Of a DNA stretch of 64,000 nucleotides, positions 34,594 through 44,333 are shown piece by piece (position 1 is the stretch's first letter; each line of letters starts with the position of its first letter). The position numbers were made by a program, and so were the translations under genes. Source of the stretch: Lytechinus variegatus (lineage: Eukaryota > Echinodermata > Echinoidea > Temnopleuroida > Toxopneustidae); contig NC_054740.1 in the NCBI RefSeq assembly GCF_018143015.1, positions 56,436,083 to 56,500,082 on the forward strand, read 5' to 3'. The notes under the pieces are model-generated. The model was given only the letters and a program-made list of their open reading frames with translations, was not told where the DNA came from and did not search any database.

Positions 34594-35147
34594 GTTTAAG
34601 TGTGATACCTTTTTTTTGTTTGGAAATAAGCCTTAATATTGCCTCATACGAGTCATTAAAAAACCCATTTTATTCTGATCATGGGTATATATTACACGAA
34701 AATGTCTTTCATGTATTATGACATGTCTGCTAATACAGCCAACTCAGGTTTATATAGTGTGTGCTTTCAAAATTTATCATGACATGCCAACTCCTGCTTT
34801 ATCACCTTGTGATATTCATCAAACTCAGATTGATATATTTTTATATTTATACTATGACAAATCATTTTCTTGCCATGTGCCTTCCGTTTGATACTGTTTC
34901 CAAGTTCCAACTAATACAAAGGAATACTTATATGCAGCTATATGGATGCTAGTATATGCACTTCATGCAAGAGATTTGTGGACATTTTTTGGCTCTTGTT
35001 CACATTTTTCTAATATTTGTATATAGGTGTGAAAAGGCAAAATATATGCAAAGTGTTCTTATTTTTGAAAAATAAATGTTGGTTACTTGTTCCTGTTTCG
35101 AAATTTCACAACTCTCTGTGATGGTAGGGATTTGCTTTACTACATGT
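34594..35147 (+). other. Putative intron, first part
   Basis: Low-complexity AT-rich sequence with two short plus-strand frames (63 and 62 codons) lacking any recognisable feature. Confidence 0.3.
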
Positions 35148-36640
35148 ATAGGCGTTGCTTTTCCGACTACGGCGGCGTCGTCAACATTGAAATCTTAACC
35201 AAGGTTAAGTTTTTGAAATGTCATAACTTAGGAGTTAGGAAGTATATGGACCTAGTTCATGAAACTTGGACATAAGTGTAACAAAGTATCACTGATCATC
35301 TTGCATGAGTGTCCAGGTTGAATGATCAAGTTCATTTAGGGTCTTACTTTTTTTTATGTCATAACTTTAAAAATATAAGGGCCTATTTTATGAAACTTGT
35401 ACAAAAGTTAAATTGCTGATAATCTTACATTAGTGTCAGCCTGTCAGGTCACATGATCAAAGTCAAAGGTCACAGCACTGAAACCTGAACTGTTAATTTT
35501 TTTAACTGTCATCATCATGATCCTATTTCATGAACTTGAACATAAGGGTAATCAAGTACCACTGACAATGAGTTTCAGGTCACATTGTCAAGGCCAATGA
35601 TCATTTATGGTCAATAAAATTTGACCATGTTTGGTTATCAAAATTGAAATCTTTAACCAAAGTTTTTGAGATGTCATCTTAACTTTGGAATTTTATCGAC
35701 CTAGTTTAGGAAAATTGGACATGAGTATTTAAAGCCTGTGTATAGCTTTGGTAAAGGGTCAATAATGTGATTGATAATCGAATATCATCTAATATGACAG
35801 TCTTACTGAAGCGTAGAGACCGTTAGATATTTTTCCAACTGCACTTCTCTGAGAAAATTTCAAATATTCAAATCTTGGATATATAGCGCCCTCTCTCGGC
35901 GATGCTTGTTTTAAATTTAAAAAATGGGCATTCAAGCGCTTATTTTATAAATTTAGTGATGAGATATCCAAAAGTTACAAAGAACATATCTTGAAAGTTT
36001 AAGCCCATTCCATGATTTGGAATAGGATTTAATTGAAAGACAAAAACGCACAGATATTTTAATTTGATCGGGTGACCCGATCAAGTTAAATTTCCATGTA
36101 AAATTGCAAAATTTATCCTGTAAAACACATTTTCATTTCATATCCTCCACATCATAACTGTTATAGGGCATATCCATTCATATTAGCTAGCAATGAATTG
36201 GAATAGTGATAGGTGCATTTTGGTGGATTTACCAAAACTATACACAAGCTTTAAGTTTCACTTATCATCTTGCATGAGTTTTAGGTCACATGATTAAGGT
36301 CAAAGGTCACTTAGGGTCAATGAACTGTGACCATGCTCGAGATATTTTTTTAAATGTCATAACTTTGAAAGATTATGGATCTGGTTCATGAAACTTGGAT
36401 ATAAGGGTAATCAAGTATCATTGATAGTCTTGCACTAGTTTTTAGTCAAATGATTAAGGTCAAATGTCATTTAACTTTGACTATGTTGAGAGTAATTTTA
36501 GAAATGTCTTCATAACTTTGAAAGTAAACTTGAACATTAGGGTAATCAAGTATCACTGTTTTTATTCAAAGTCAGCATTGTTGCTATATTGAATTGCGTG
36601 ACGCAGGCGAGACTGTCAGAGGCGTTCCACTTGTTTTTTT
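35148..36640 (-). mobile_element. 163-bp-array element, copy with nested MITE
   Basis: On the minus strand it starts near 36640 with ACAAGTGGAACGCCTCTGAC and GTCTCGCCTGCGTCACGC, passes through several ~160-bp units (GACCTTTGACC, CATGTGACC, AAACTTG, AGTGATACTTGATTACC) and ends near 35148 at GGTTAAGATT and GCGGAAAAGC. Both termini match the element at 56117-57024. It is split by the TTAA MITE at 35733-36250. It lies wholly inside the putative intron. Confidence 0.75.
35733..36250 (+). mobile_element. TTAA-flanked MITE, copy 2
   Basis: About 518 bp, near-identical to 24012-24532, with inverted ends and TTAA at 35729-35732 and 36251-36254. Its host is a repeat with known units. Joining the flanks with one TTAA gives GAGTATTTAAGTTTCAC, which aligns with GGGTAATCAAGTATCAC in neighbouring units. 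The insertion site can therefore be reconstructed from the window. Confidence 0.9.
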
Positions 36641-37631
36641 TTTTCAAGTAACCTTTTCTTTTAAGGTTAAACAGGTTATTTTAGTTCGGTGTTTTCATCA
36701 CTTGTAACCTTGCAAATCTTGTTTCGAATGAAGATACTTGCATTTGAATGAAAGAACAACCTCAAAGATAAATTTGTCAGAATATAGACTCATAAATGTT
36801 AGATACCTTAAAGGGGTACATATCAAAATAAATATAGTAAAATCCACCGAGCAAAACGCTGAAAATCTGACAGCAAATAGTGAAGTTATAGAATTTCAAG
36901 CTTAGCAATATTTTGTGAAAATAGTCATATGCAAGTCATCATGAATGTGCAATAGGTTGACTAATGATGTCATGTCCCCACCTTCCTTTTTCTTATTTTA
37001 TTTAATAAAATCATGATCATTTTATATTTTCCTACATGTGTACACGACATGTCTCCCTTGTAACAAAATAAGTTGGCACAATGATTTTCTTACAAACTAA
37101 ATCAGTTGTCAATCCAATTTTTGTAATTATATTTGGTGACAAAATTTGACTAAATATAATTTTTTGAAATAAAATACAAAAGATTACGTGGGGATATCAT
37201 CAGCTTGCTCATTGCATATTCATGAAGACATGCATAGCACTGTTTTGCCCTAGTAATGCAAAAGTTAAAAATGTAATGACTTTGTCATCCTTGTCAGATT
37301 TTTATGAAATTTTCAGTATTTTGTTTGTCTCATTTTACTTTATTTGTTAAAATTGTATAATGTCAGCCTGGAGTACCCCGTTAATATGTTTACATTTAAG
37401 AAATATTTCATACCAGGCTTGTTTTCCCAAACAATTTCATTCCACAACGTATGTTTGTGTACTTTTGAAAATCGAGGAGAAAAATTCATGTTTGTATTCA
37501 CTGTGCTGCTATTATTTTCATGTTGCTTTTATTTTATTACTGTTTATTAAACTGAACGAAATGAATTTTTTCATTTTTTATTTCTAATTATATTTTCTCG
37601 TGTCTTGTGGATTGCTCTCCCTACTCTTCAG
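36641..37631 (+). other. Putative intron, last part
   Basis: AT-rich sequence up to the CTCTCCCTACTCTTCAG acceptor of block d. Frames of 68 and 75 codons at 37344-37587 overlap one another and carry no recognisable domain. Confidence 0.3.
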
Positions 37632-38090
37632 ATTGGGACCAAAGCACAATGTCTACCATGATACAACCACCCAAGTACCTACAGCCAGTGACAACAGACA
37701 AATTCTCAAATCAATTATGTTGTGATCAGGAGGATGGAAATTTTTAGTGTTGATTTTTTTTTTCTTTTTCTACAACTGGGTATGCAAAATGATGAAAGAT
37801 ATATTCTAAAATTTGATTTGAATTGGTGACACTATTATTAGCTTCCACTCCTATTGAGATCGGCACTAATTGGCAATGATGGTATACTTTTGTGGTCAAG
37901 ATTGCGGGACACTGTGCTTCGTTCCAGTTGGCCTGTGTTGCAGTGGTCTACATGGTATGTGCTGCATGGGTATGTAGTGGACTGCATGTGGTAAATGAGC
38001 TAGTGGCACATGCATACCACAGTTTGGTGGATTGTGTCGTCAATGTCCGTGTGGTGGACTGTGTGGTAGACATCACAGTAAGATGAGCAC

Positions 38091-38766
38091 CATAGTGTGG
38101 GGGACTATGTGGTGTATGTCATAGTGTGGGGGAGTATGTGGTGTATGTCATAGTGTGGTGGACTCTGTGGTATATGTCATAGTGGGGTGGACTCTGTGGT
38201 ATATGTCATAGTGTGGTGGACTCTGTGGTATATGTCATAGTGTGGTGGACTATGTGGTATATGTCATAGTGTGGTGGACTATGTGGTATATGTCATAGTG
38301 TGGTGGACTATGTGGTGTATGTCATAGTGTGGTGGACTATGTGGTGCATGTCATAGTGTGGTGGACTCTGTGGTATATGTCATAGTGTGGTGGACTCTGT
38401 GGTATATGTCATAGTGTGGTGGACTATGTGGTATATGTCATAGTGTGGTGGACTATGTGGTTGATGTCATAGTGTGGTGGACTATGTGGTATATGTCATA
38501 GTGTGGTGGACTATGTGGTTGATGTCATAGTGTGGTGGACTATGTGGTGCATGTCATAGTGTGGTGGACTCTGTGGTATATGTCATAGTGTGGTGGACTC
38601 TGTGGTATATGTCATAGTGTGGTGGACTCTGTGGTATATGTCATAGTGTGGTGGACTATGTGGTTGATGTCATAGTGTGGTGGACTATGTGGTTGATGTC
38701 ATAGTGTGGTGGACTATGTGGTGTATGTCATAGTGTGGTGGACTATGTGGTGAATGCCACAGTGTA
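38091..38766. repeat. 28-bp minisatellite, about two dozen units
   Basis: Unit CATAGTGTGGTGGACTATGT followed by GGTATATGT. Variants alternate ACTATG/ACTCTG and GGTATATG/GGTTGATG/GGTGCATG in blocks, which suggests higher-order duplication. A decayed run-in with the same words starts near 37905. It shares the ACTATGTGG word with the array at 26353-27229. Confidence 0.9.
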
Positions 38767-38814
38767 AAGGACTATGTGGTTATAAACGTGTGGTACACAG
38801 TGTGTTTAATATGT

Positions 38815-39022
38815 GTTTCGGACTATGTGGCGACTGTGTGGCAACACTGTGTTACACAGTGTTGTAAACACAGTGTTACCACACGTCCCAAAATAATATA
38901 TTAAACACATGTGGTACACGCTGTGAACACACTGTGGTACACACTGTGTTACACACTGTGGTACACACTGTGTTACACACTGTGGTACACACTGTGGTAC
39001 ACCCTGTGTTACACACTGTGGT
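38815..39022. repeat. Subterminal CACTGTG/CACAGTG array at the right inverted repeat
   Basis: Short units ACACACTGTGGTACACACTG and ACACACTGTGTTACAC repeat between 38930 and 39022. Before them is an inverted pair (CAACACTGTGTTACACAGTGTTG) at 38842-38864. The stretch merges into the 38-bp terminal repeat at 39023. Confidence 0.85.
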
Positions 39023-39060
39023 ACACACTGTGGTAACACTGTGTTTGTTCCATAAGGGTA

Positions 39061-40560
39061 TACTCGATCTTCCACACGACCACACAAAAAGTCAACAATG
39101 TAGAAACATGGAGTGAAGACACTTGACTGAATGGGCCTTGTTTTCTGAAAAACTTAAATGCCTGACTTTCATATTTTGCTCACGTGATTTAAAATGATCA
39201 ACAAAAGGGGGTCTCGAGTCACGTCTACAGATCCAGAGATACCAATTTGTGCTTGCCTGATCGAACATAAATGAAATCATGAATTCATTACTTTCCCTCA
39301 CTGTTTGTTCAAGCTATTACCGACATGTCATTCACAATTGAAAGGTGTAGTGAACCATAGTTATGGAAGTTACATTTACGGATTTCTATTCGATGCGGTT
39401 GGTCTTCCATTAAAGTTTGTTATTTCATTTTTCTTTCATTTCATTTATTTTTCCATTTCCAACAATCATGTACAATAAGTTTTGTTACATACATCTTGAT
39501 ATAATTATAATCAATAAGACAAGGAAACTTATTATATATACTAATCAAGATAACCATGTATCAGGTCGGAACCGGAGGAAGCTGCTAAAAAGCGAAGCTT
39601 GTAGAATGAAGCCTCCGTTTACATTTTCGTATGAACAATATAACCAAACACAAATAAAACATGGTAGAAATTTGAATGTATATTTTTAAAAAAGGAAGGA
39701 AATAGAAAATGAAAAAAGGCGAGATAAATAAGTTTTGTTACATACATACTGAAGACTTTCAGTACACCGCGCGTCTCTTCGTAGATGAGACCAGAGATTC
39801 TTTATAAATGTTATATAAAATAGTCTCCAGATTCTTGCCCCGGTACTCACAGCGAATATTACTGATCAACAGGAAAACGAAAAAAAAAGTCATGCGTAAT
39901 GCTGAGTATGTATGAAAAAATATAATGTATGAGTGATGAAGAGTTAGGCTTGTGGAATCTTTGGTAGTATTAAGAGTGCCCCAAAGTCGAGGGTCTTCGA
40001 AAGTAAAGATAGATTTGGCAGAATTGTCCGGGGAAGAGGTAAATGAAATTCATCGGATTGACGTGTAGGGTATTCATGGATAGCTTTGTTTTTGTTAAAT
40101 GAAGAATCAAAGATTGATGGTAGCATTTTATTGTTAACTGATACATGGATTGATCCAAGTTATATTGATATAATGTTTTTTACTTTTAAAATTTTATTGT
40201 CAATATAAAATTGGTCTGTATGTAAGGGACCTCCAAGACATATTAAAAATAACACGCAATGCTTTTTTCTGTAAAAGTAATATTCTTTCTAGATATGATG
40301 TATGTGTATTTCCTCAGACAATTATCCCGTAGTTTAGATAGGGTAAAATTAATGTTGAATAAAGCATTTTAGGGAGGAAGTTGGGTAAAGGAGTAACATT
40401 AAAAAATATTATCAATAAGGGTTGCAGATTGGTTGGTAACCCGGGTTGGTTTTGTAATCAATGGTAAAAAAGATGAGGATATCATTATGTCAAAAAATTC
40501 TTGTGACGCATTATGGTTAGAATTAGATATATCTATATTGAAATCTTCTACTACCAGTAG
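39061..40560. other. No recognisable feature
   Basis: AT-rich spacer. Frames of 60-90 codons (39417-39689, 39944-40158) show no domain or splice context. Confidence 0.35.
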
Positions 40561-40564
40561 GAAG

Positions 40565-40700
40565 TAATTCCTTTAGAAGCTGTGTGCGCTATGAACGCCT
40601 AGCTTAGCCGGGTAATATAGGAGCGCCTTGAGCACCTAACAAGGTGGATATGTGCGCAATATAAATATCCTATATTAGTATTATTATTATTATTACTATA
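40565..40700 (+). mobile_element. SINE/LINE 3' end with (ATT)n tail
   Basis: GCGCCTTGAGCACC and TGTGCGCAATATAAATATCC lead into a (TTA)n run at 40676-40696. Compare the minus-strand tail at 15871-15965. Only the 3' portion is recognisable. Confidence 0.5.
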
Positions 40701-43184
40701 CAGTATAACAATCTTTATTGATAAAAACTGGATTTTGCAGAAAATCTTGTAAGTATTCTTAAAAAATTGAGTTGGGAGGTCTATAAAATACCACGATAAT
40801 AAATGTTTTTAGATTTTTGGATTTGAATTTCAATAACGATAGATTCAGCAAATTCATTCATACAATAAAAAAAAAAAAAACTGCGCCTGCTCCGGAGTGG
40901 AATTTAAATTCGTGATTGTGATTAACGTACGTGCTGAAAATTTGTCATTAAAATTGTTTTTTCACTGGAATCATTCAAATTACGATTTTGGTACCGTGTG
41001 AAAGGCGGTGTGTCTCATCAAGTAACTACGCTCTGCTCTCAACTTACATCTGTATAACATTATGTAGAATAAGGAAAATGCTCACTGATGAAGCTTGTAA
41101 CCATGGTAACCATGCTATCCGGTCGCTTGTGTTTAATAGGCTTATACTACATAAGCACTAAATGCTTCCCAACCCAAGTGAGTTTTTTTTTTCAAACAGG
41201 AACAGACTGGGCCTTTCTTATAGAGTACCGAAGTGTGACGTCATCAATGTTCCATTCTGGCATTTTAACAATTTTGATACCATTTTTCGATTTCGGTAAA
41301 GCTAAGCATGATCAAATACCTCCGCAAACGAAATTGTTGGTCGCAATTAGATATTTTATGAACTGGCAAGTAATACATTGACTCTAATGGAGCTAATTAT
41401 GTATCCATGAAGTCATATTTACCTCTCCCCCGACTGATTCTCACCAAATTTTGGTTGTTTGCAAGTATTTTATCATTCTCTACCGAAATATGTTTTAAAA
41501 TTCTGAAATGCAAAAATAATAAATAAATTAAATGATAACGATTAAAAAAACACAATATACTTCTATACTCTGTTACATTGGCAGGTTGTTTTCATAGTTT
41601 ATGAGCTGCATAGTCGATCACACAATTCCAAAGAGTTTTTTTTATGGATGTAATGTAAAATTTTGTAAGCACATTTTCATAATGAAGAACAGTGCGCCTA
41701 TCTCACCTTAAAATCAATGCAAGCGCGAAGCGCGGATAGAAATTTATGTACTGATCCGAAAATAAACTGTTTCAAGCATTGCTCAAACCCGGGCACCCCC
41801 TCCCCTCAATCAGAAATTTTTGACATTCAGATTTATTCCATATTCAAACGGTTGAACAGAGGCCTCTCATAATTTAAAGATCCCTTCCGTCCGTTTTTTT
41901 AATAATTGACAACTCTCTTTCTTCACGTACTTTTTTTTACCGTGAGTAATTTTTTTTTCATACTTCGCAAGCCCTAGATACAAGGAAAGATGAAAATTAC
42001 GGCCAAATCATGTTATACAGCGCTATAGAAATTACGCCACATTATGTTTTTTTTTATTATATCATTTCATGAATCCTCGTCGACGATATGAGAATAATAT
42101 TTCAAAAAAATTGTAAGCGTGTGGAGAGATGGTGGAGTGGAATAGATATGAATGGTAAAGTTTGAATCAGGATATTAGATGAAAAACATTTTCCATTACC
42201 CATTACGGCGATAGAAAAGTCACTAAATACATTTTGTATGACACAAATTCTGATGAAGCAATATCATACATGACAGAAAATGAAAACATTTGACTTGACC
42301 AAGAAAAAAGAAAATTGATTATACAACCTTCTATATTAACAAAGGTGATATAAGAGAAACGTGACCGTTTAAAAGATGCTTCGCTGTGTCATTTGCCCAT
42401 CTTGTCTGAAAGAAATCGTAAGATGGCCCCGAACCCGCGAAAATGGTATGGGGTATCACAGGCCTAATTCATTTCCCACAGACTTGTGTGTTAAAGGGGC
42501 ACATAAAAATAAGGAGGAAATTCGAGGGTTGAATGTTTACTACCAGTGGACAGGATATATTATGTCTGACATTCCAAATCTGAAAAGAAAATGGTGCCTT
42601 GACCGGCTCATTCTAAAAATAAATCGGCATTTATGAAGACTACACCTGACAGGATCAAATATTCACTACTGAATGACACGCGCCGTATAAGCTAAAACAA
42701 CAACAACAACAAATTCATCACTTGAGAGAGTAAACTGATCCTAATTCTTCGCTAGTAAAAAAAAATAGTTCCAAAGTAGTGATATATATATTTTCAATTT
42801 GGAAAAAAGGAATTTCAGCAGGTACCCTCCCTAAAATCAGTGCTAGATTGTCAATCATATTCATTCATTTTTGTCAATCAGCAATATCAAATTTAAAAAT
42901 TGAAAATGGGGTTGGCTCGAATGAATATCTTTTGCATGACAGTTGTAATTAGGTCCGTGAAACCATAGGACTATACGTCCGCTACCAATTCTTATCACAA
43001 ACAAGATGTTGAAGTAAAGATACAAGGTGTAAAGGCTCTTTTACATAAAGGCCTACGGATTCAGGGGCGAACAGAGGTTCTGCATTTTATTTACTTAATT
43101 AATGTTATGCGTACTCTTAAAACAAGGTTTGATATTGGTAGCCCGAAAACCTAGCTGTCGTTATAGCGGAATATGATATAGTAT
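40701..43184. other. Long spacer without supported gene
   Basis: Contains an A run at 40866-40879, T runs near 41188 and 42046, and a GCAAGCGCGAAGCGCGGAT word at 41720 like the core of the repeat at 17385-19485. Plus-strand frames at 41088-41381 (97 codons) and 42376-42636 (86 codons; begins MLRCVICPSCLKEIV) have no recognised domain beyond a CxxC pair and no clear splice sites. Confidence 0.4.
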
Positions 43185-43348
43185 ACAAATAGCGAATAGG
43201 CATGAGTGCGATGGTGCGAGATTTCGCATGAGGTGAAAGAAAGTTGCTCTATTCAACGAGGCGTTAGCCGAGTTGAATAGAGCGTTTCTTTCTTTCACCG
43301 AATGCGAAATCTCGCACCATTGCACGAATAAGAATATTCGCTATTTGT
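43185..43348. repeat. Long hairpin, ~75-bp arms
   Basis: ACAAATAGCGAAT to about 43262 pairs with 43266-43348, through ATGGTGCGAGATTTCGCAT and GCTCTATTCAAC. The loop is only a few bases (GAGGCGTTAGCC region). Pairing is imperfect in the outer quarter. An inverted outer pair, TTGTACAACGCCT at 43350 and AGGCGTTGTACAA at 43676, encloses the neighbouring GC-richer 310 bp, so this may be the end of a larger element. Confidence 0.8.
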
Positions 43349-44093
43349 GTTGTACAACGCCTCGGAATCTACCGAAAATATGAAAAAAGAAGAGTTTTTC
43401 CCTCCAGTTATCTATGAAAAAGGAGCAAAAATATTGCAAGCGAAAAGCAAAATCCCACAAGCTGGGCCCACGTAAGCGCACATGATCTTGGACAGCATTG
43501 CGCATTTAGCCAGCGGGTTTTACGCGCATTGTCATCTTATTCAATGAAATCGCATTGTGACGTCACCTCCTAAAGCCGTACGTGCAATGGTACATTTTGG
43601 ATGGTACGTCTTGTGTGCAACGGTACGAATGTGTGACATTCAGCCTCCCATTTGATCGCGTACAACAAGCTAAGTAGGCGTTGTACAATACAGTATCATG
43701 CACATACAGGATTTCAATTAAATAGGCCGATGTAAAGTCTATAGTTCATTTCTTAATTGAAGTCATCAACTTCAGCGATGTCATTCTGGCAACTTTTGGT
43801 ACTTTATGTATTTGTTACATTATGTTTAATCTGATCCGCTTGAGTAAGAAATGTGACCATGTTTTAGGCTCTCTATTCTTACATGTATGTCCTATTCAGT
43901 ATATTTAATGTATATGCATTGTTACTTTTTACACTGTCCTATATTGCTTTTTGTACGATAGAATGATGCAAAACAAAATAATATTATTACTTGAGCTCTG
44001 TCAGTGAGAAACTGTGGAGACCTGACCTGAAGCAATTGAAGATAAAATATGTGTCTAAAATGAAAAAAAAAAATCATTATTGCAAGAATGATA
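43349..44093. other. Flank between hairpin and GPCR-proximal MITE
   Basis: 43350-43688 is bounded by the TTGTACAACGCCT inverted pair and is GC-richer; the remainder is AT-rich. No gene is recognised. Confidence 0.4.
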
Positions 44094-44216
44094 GCCCGAA
44101 TTCACAAAGGTAACTAAAGTTATACCGGGGTTAACTTTAGCACCCGGGGTTAAATTTAAACCATGGCTGAGTTATACACCGGTGTAAAATTTAGTCCACC
44201 TTTTTGAATTCGGACC
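44094..44216. mobile_element. ~120-bp MITE just upstream of the GPCR exon
   Basis: Ends CCGAATTCACAAAGGTAACT and CCACCTTTTTGAATTCGG are inverted. The interior has CCGGGGTTAAC, ACCCGGGGTTAAAT and ACACCGGTGTA palindromic words. It ends about 100 bases before the inferred splice acceptor of the GPCR coding exon. Confidence 0.7.
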
Positions 44217-44333
44217 AATAAGTCTGTGAAGTCGTCGAAGACAGTCATGCCCGAAGTCAACAACTTTTTAAACATGCACGTTAGTAATCATAATCATTTT
44301 CCTTATCATCCATTCCAGGAAAAACTGCTAAAC

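Larger units (their letters stand above)
32178..37747 (+). pseudogene. Four phase-compatible exon-like blocks (unknown gene or relic)
   Basis: Block a is 32178-32321 (acceptor CCCTTACAG, donor AGG|GTACGT), b 32892-32967 (TTGGTTGCAG, AAG|GTCAGT), c 34480-34593 (CTTATATTCAG, CAG|GTTTAAG), d 37632-37747 (CTACTCTTCAG, ending at TAG). Phases agree across all three introns (0, 1, 1). Block a encodes a Lys/Glu-rich then acidic stretch (LKKEKEFLNTATRVDEAMDE), b a basic one (AMAELLKKKKTEDQ), d a short C-terminus (PPKYLQPVTTDKF). A TAG at 32271-32273 interrupts block a in the only open frame. It could be a broken host gene, a transposon gene, or a real stop with later untranslated exons. I recognise no family. 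Block c is less protein-like. Confidence 0.35.
26338..39060. mobile_element. Candidate 12.7-kb DNA transposon bounded by 38-bp inverted repeats
   Basis: TACCCTTATGGAACAAACAC and the next 18 bases at 26338-26375 occur as an exact reverse complement at 39023-39060. Each lies at the outer edge of a satellite-like array (26353-27229 and 38091-39022) that uses the same words (ACTATGTG, CACAGTGT). Neither array has this end sequence on its inner side, the geometry expected of the two ends of one element. The outermost TA would be the target duplication. The interior carries nested palindromes, a TTAA MITE, tandem repeats and exon-like blocks, but no recognisable transposase. The alternative is two unrelated insertions of one repeat, each missing its inner end. 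Confidence 0.45.

Noticed and set aside
38091..38766. CRISPR-like array
   Set aside because: Units are contiguous 28-bp repeats with no unique spacers, in animal DNA; it is a minisatellite.
42376..42636. 86-codon frame with a CxxC pair
   Set aside because: No zinc-finger spacing, splice sites or repeat support; kept only as a note in the spacer entry.
44226..44333. Upstream extension of the GPCR frame
   Set aside because: It starts at GTG, crosses a strong splice acceptor at 44317-44318 and would put the signal-like segment internally.
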